Below, piece after piece: positions 61,755 through 64,000 of a stretch of DNA of 64,000 nt. The translations under genes and the position numbers were made by a program. The notes beneath the pieces were generated by a model. It worked only from the letters and a program-made list of their open reading frames with translations. It was not told the DNA's origin and made no database searches. Source of the stretch: Onchocerca volvulus. Taxonomy: Eukaryota; Nematoda; Chromadorea; Rhabditida; Onchocercidae. The DNA is taken from assembly GCA_000499405.2 (NCBI GenBank), contig HG738137.1, positions 16,789,601-16,853,600 of the forward strand, read 5' to 3'. The stretch's first letter is position 1, and every line of letters begins with the position of its first letter.

Positions 61755-64000
61755 TCAAATTATTGGTATCGAATTCATTGACGAATAATCTGGCTGCATT
61801 ATCGGTAATCCACCATTTTGTTTTTGAAAGTACTTTTCCAGTTTAGCTGCAATAAATAGCTGATTAAAGAATGCCCATAAATGCAAATTCTAAATTTCTT
61901 AGTCATGAAAACAAACAAATGAAAATGCAACAAACTCACTAATGATATGCTTCCCATAATTGTACTTTCGCAGTGCAGGAATATGTGGCTTAATAGCTAG
62001 CATCATTTTCTTCCGTAAAGCGCTATCAGCTACATCCAACATCTTTTGCACAACATAATTAGCAAATTGGTCTTTCATCATCATTAAAAGTGGTGTAGCG
62101 ATACTGAAAAAAAAAAGAAAAAATACTCAAGCGCTTTCAAAAGCTTTATCCAGTCACGAACAACAATATATTTGATGAAAGAACTTTGTATTTTCATTCC
62201 ACTTTTAATGATGTTTTTAAAACTAAATTTAAAAACAAAAGAAAATAATGAGTGGACAAAAACAGTACTTCAACTCATCTCTGAATCCGAATCAAAATTT
62301 TGGTAATGATCAGTAGAATATAATTTGAGAATTGCTATACGAAATATTATTAAGTATTTTCAATATAACAAAATTATAAATTAAAAATGCCATCTGACAA
62401 GCTCGATAACTAGCAATATGATCTCAAATGAAGTATAAATAGTCAGTGGGAGATAAAGATATATTACAGAATAAGCTAGAGAATGTAAAAAAATACGACA
62501 AAGCAAAAAAAAAAAATTACTGTGGAATGCAGGTGACTCCACAGAATACACATTTATTGCCCTCAAGCAGTTAGATATTCGAGTCCAACAATGATGTCAA
62601 TTAACATTTGGTGAGAACTAATGTAACTTCATACTAATGAATTTTACCGAACGTTTCAGCCACAGCGTAAATTGACTGAATACTATATGTCATAGGAGAG
62701 AAAGCAGAAAGCTTTCAAACATGTTTATTAAAAGAACTTGTCGCAAATTAAATTTATTTGAATAAAATTTTAGTAAAATATTAAAATATGAATGAAAAGA
62801 GTACTAACTCGTTTGGATTGCCACAAACTTCAGTAATCAAAGCATTCTTATGGTGTGGCTCACCGCATGTCAAACATTTTTCGATTACATTTGATGCAAA
62901 CTTGTGCTGTGCGAAATGTAGGACATCACCCTGGAAAAGATGAAACAATTCAATCGTTAGTATGGAGGAGTTTTCATTTCAATAGTATCAAAAAAAATGA
63001 TATTTCAGTACTTTCTATGCTTAAAAATGCATCGTCCAACAATCAGCCATCCTATCTTTTATTCTTATCAATTCTGTTCTTAGGTACAAAAAATGTTTTT
63101 TAATGAAGAACATCTGTAACAAGTTAAGGGTAGGGAACATCCACGACAACAAGTTATGGATACGGTAAATTAATTAAACTACGAACACACCTCAGTTCAA
63201 GTAAAATGTTTTCCAAAGCTACAACAAATGCAATCACTAACTTTAACTTGGTTAACAATACGATCACGATCTTCCAAGGAGCCATGCTCAATAACATGTT
63301 GAATGACATAGTTGCCATACTGATCCACGATCAAACTTTTGACATGCTTGTGAAGCTGATCTAGCACAGGACGTTTCTGTTCGTCTGTACAATGCTCAAG
63401 TACGCGCTGAATCACTCGGCAGCCATATGGATGCGTTGACAAATTGCATACCTATAATGGCAACAATTTAGATCACAACCAATATTGGAAATGATTACTA
63501 TTTGTTATCAAAAATTAATTTTAAAGAAAAGAATGATAATTGCAAACATCAAAACTGTAATAGAATGTTTCAATGTTTGTAATTAGCATTCTTTTTTTTA
63601 AAAGCAGAAACACTGAAACCAAAGCGAACTTTCAATTGTAATTACCGTCATATTGTCTCCTGCAGGAACCAAAGCATCAATAATGAATTGTAATCGTGAA
63701 GCATCAACGCGTTCAATAACTTTCTGCACTACATGATTTCCATTTTGATCTTTGACACACTTCAGCACCTGAAATTTATATAAATTTTATGAAAGTCAAT
63801 AATCCTGGAGAAACTTGTTACTATATTGTTGAAATGTTATCTCAAACACATTACAGAAATATTACTCGCTAAAGATGAGATTATTAGTTCTACTGTTCAA
63901 AAATATACATTCGAAGACATAAAAATTAACAAAAATCTAGTCACCTGTCCTTCCATTTCCTTTAAAATTTCCATTTGTTGTTCTGGTTCAATACTCTCCA
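61755..64000 (-). CDS. Pumilio-family RNA-binding protein, 3' part
   Basis: Sequence-specific translational repressor that binds UGUANAUA elements in mRNA 3' UTRs. Only the last exons lie in the window: 63945-64000 (partial), 63646-63768, 63242-63451, 62809-62930, 61940-62103 and 61755-61846; all phases agree. PUM repeats 4 to 8 are visible with base-reading residues identical in type to human PUM1: repeat 4 NGNHVVQK, 5 YGCRVIQR, 6 YGNYVIQH, 7 FASNVIEK, 8 FANYVVQK. The C-terminal cap is [18 protein letters not shown], then a short tail ending MNSIPII. Repeats 5-8 would read the UGUA core (R8 U, R7 G, R6 U, R5 A). By similarity it is the PUM1/2 class (nematode PUF-8/9 group) rather than the divergent FBF class. 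The start is off the window. Confidence 0.95.

Overview
The window looks like nuclear chromosomal DNA of a nematode, most likely a filarial (spirurid) worm. It is AT-rich. Its protein-coding genes are split into many short exons with GT..AG introns, and several coding starts sit just behind a TTNCAG-type acceptor, as expected for spliced-leader trans-splicing. The proteins match animal families, and BAF is especially close to the Caenorhabditis form. I see no bacterial, plasmid, viral or CRISPR features. Species assignment is inference.

Layout. Plus strand 0.8-22.4 kb carries three RNA or translation quality-control genes in one direction: a DIS3L2-type 3'-5' exoribonuclease (781-8725), NEMF/Rqc2 (9903-16626) and an hnRNP L-type splicing regulator (17159-22399). 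An intron of the first holds an intron-containing tRNA-Tyr gene (2357-2441) and, about 95 bases further on, a near-perfect 77-nt hairpin. Minus strand 22.9-24.7 kb is the proteasome-assembly chaperone PSMD9, convergent with hnRNP L. The 24.7-28.5 kb stretch has no recognisable gene and contains a 1.06-kb element with ~150-bp inverted termini. BAF (barrier-to-autointegration factor) lies at 28.5-29.5 kb (minus) and an SLC25A32-type mitochondrial folate/FAD carrier at 30.9-33.8 kb (plus).

The region 34.7-54.5 kb (minus) holds two microtubule/cilium genes in tandem: alpha-tubulin acetyltransferase (ATAT1/MEC-17 type, 52718-54470) and the large intraflagellar transport gene IFT172/OSM-1 (34721-51782). 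A candidate X-box, the site used by RFX/DAF-19 factors, lies 114 bp before the IFT172 start codon. Next come a possible unidentified 66-codon gene (55824-56669), mitochondrial prostaglandin E synthase 2 (56942-59241), and the 3' part of a Pumilio gene that runs off the right edge.

Nothing forms an obvious new multi-gene system; the content is mostly conserved housekeeping and ciliary genes. The less ordinary signals are non-coding or structural: the 77-nt hairpin, a degenerate duplicate of the last NEMF exon, a frame-shifting candidate cassette exon in hnRNP L next to one copy of an exact 37-bp repeat, the X-box, the short unidentified gene, foldback elements, and a repeat family inside IFT172 introns. 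Exon joins were made by eye from splice sites, reading frame and family similarity; no alignment was run.
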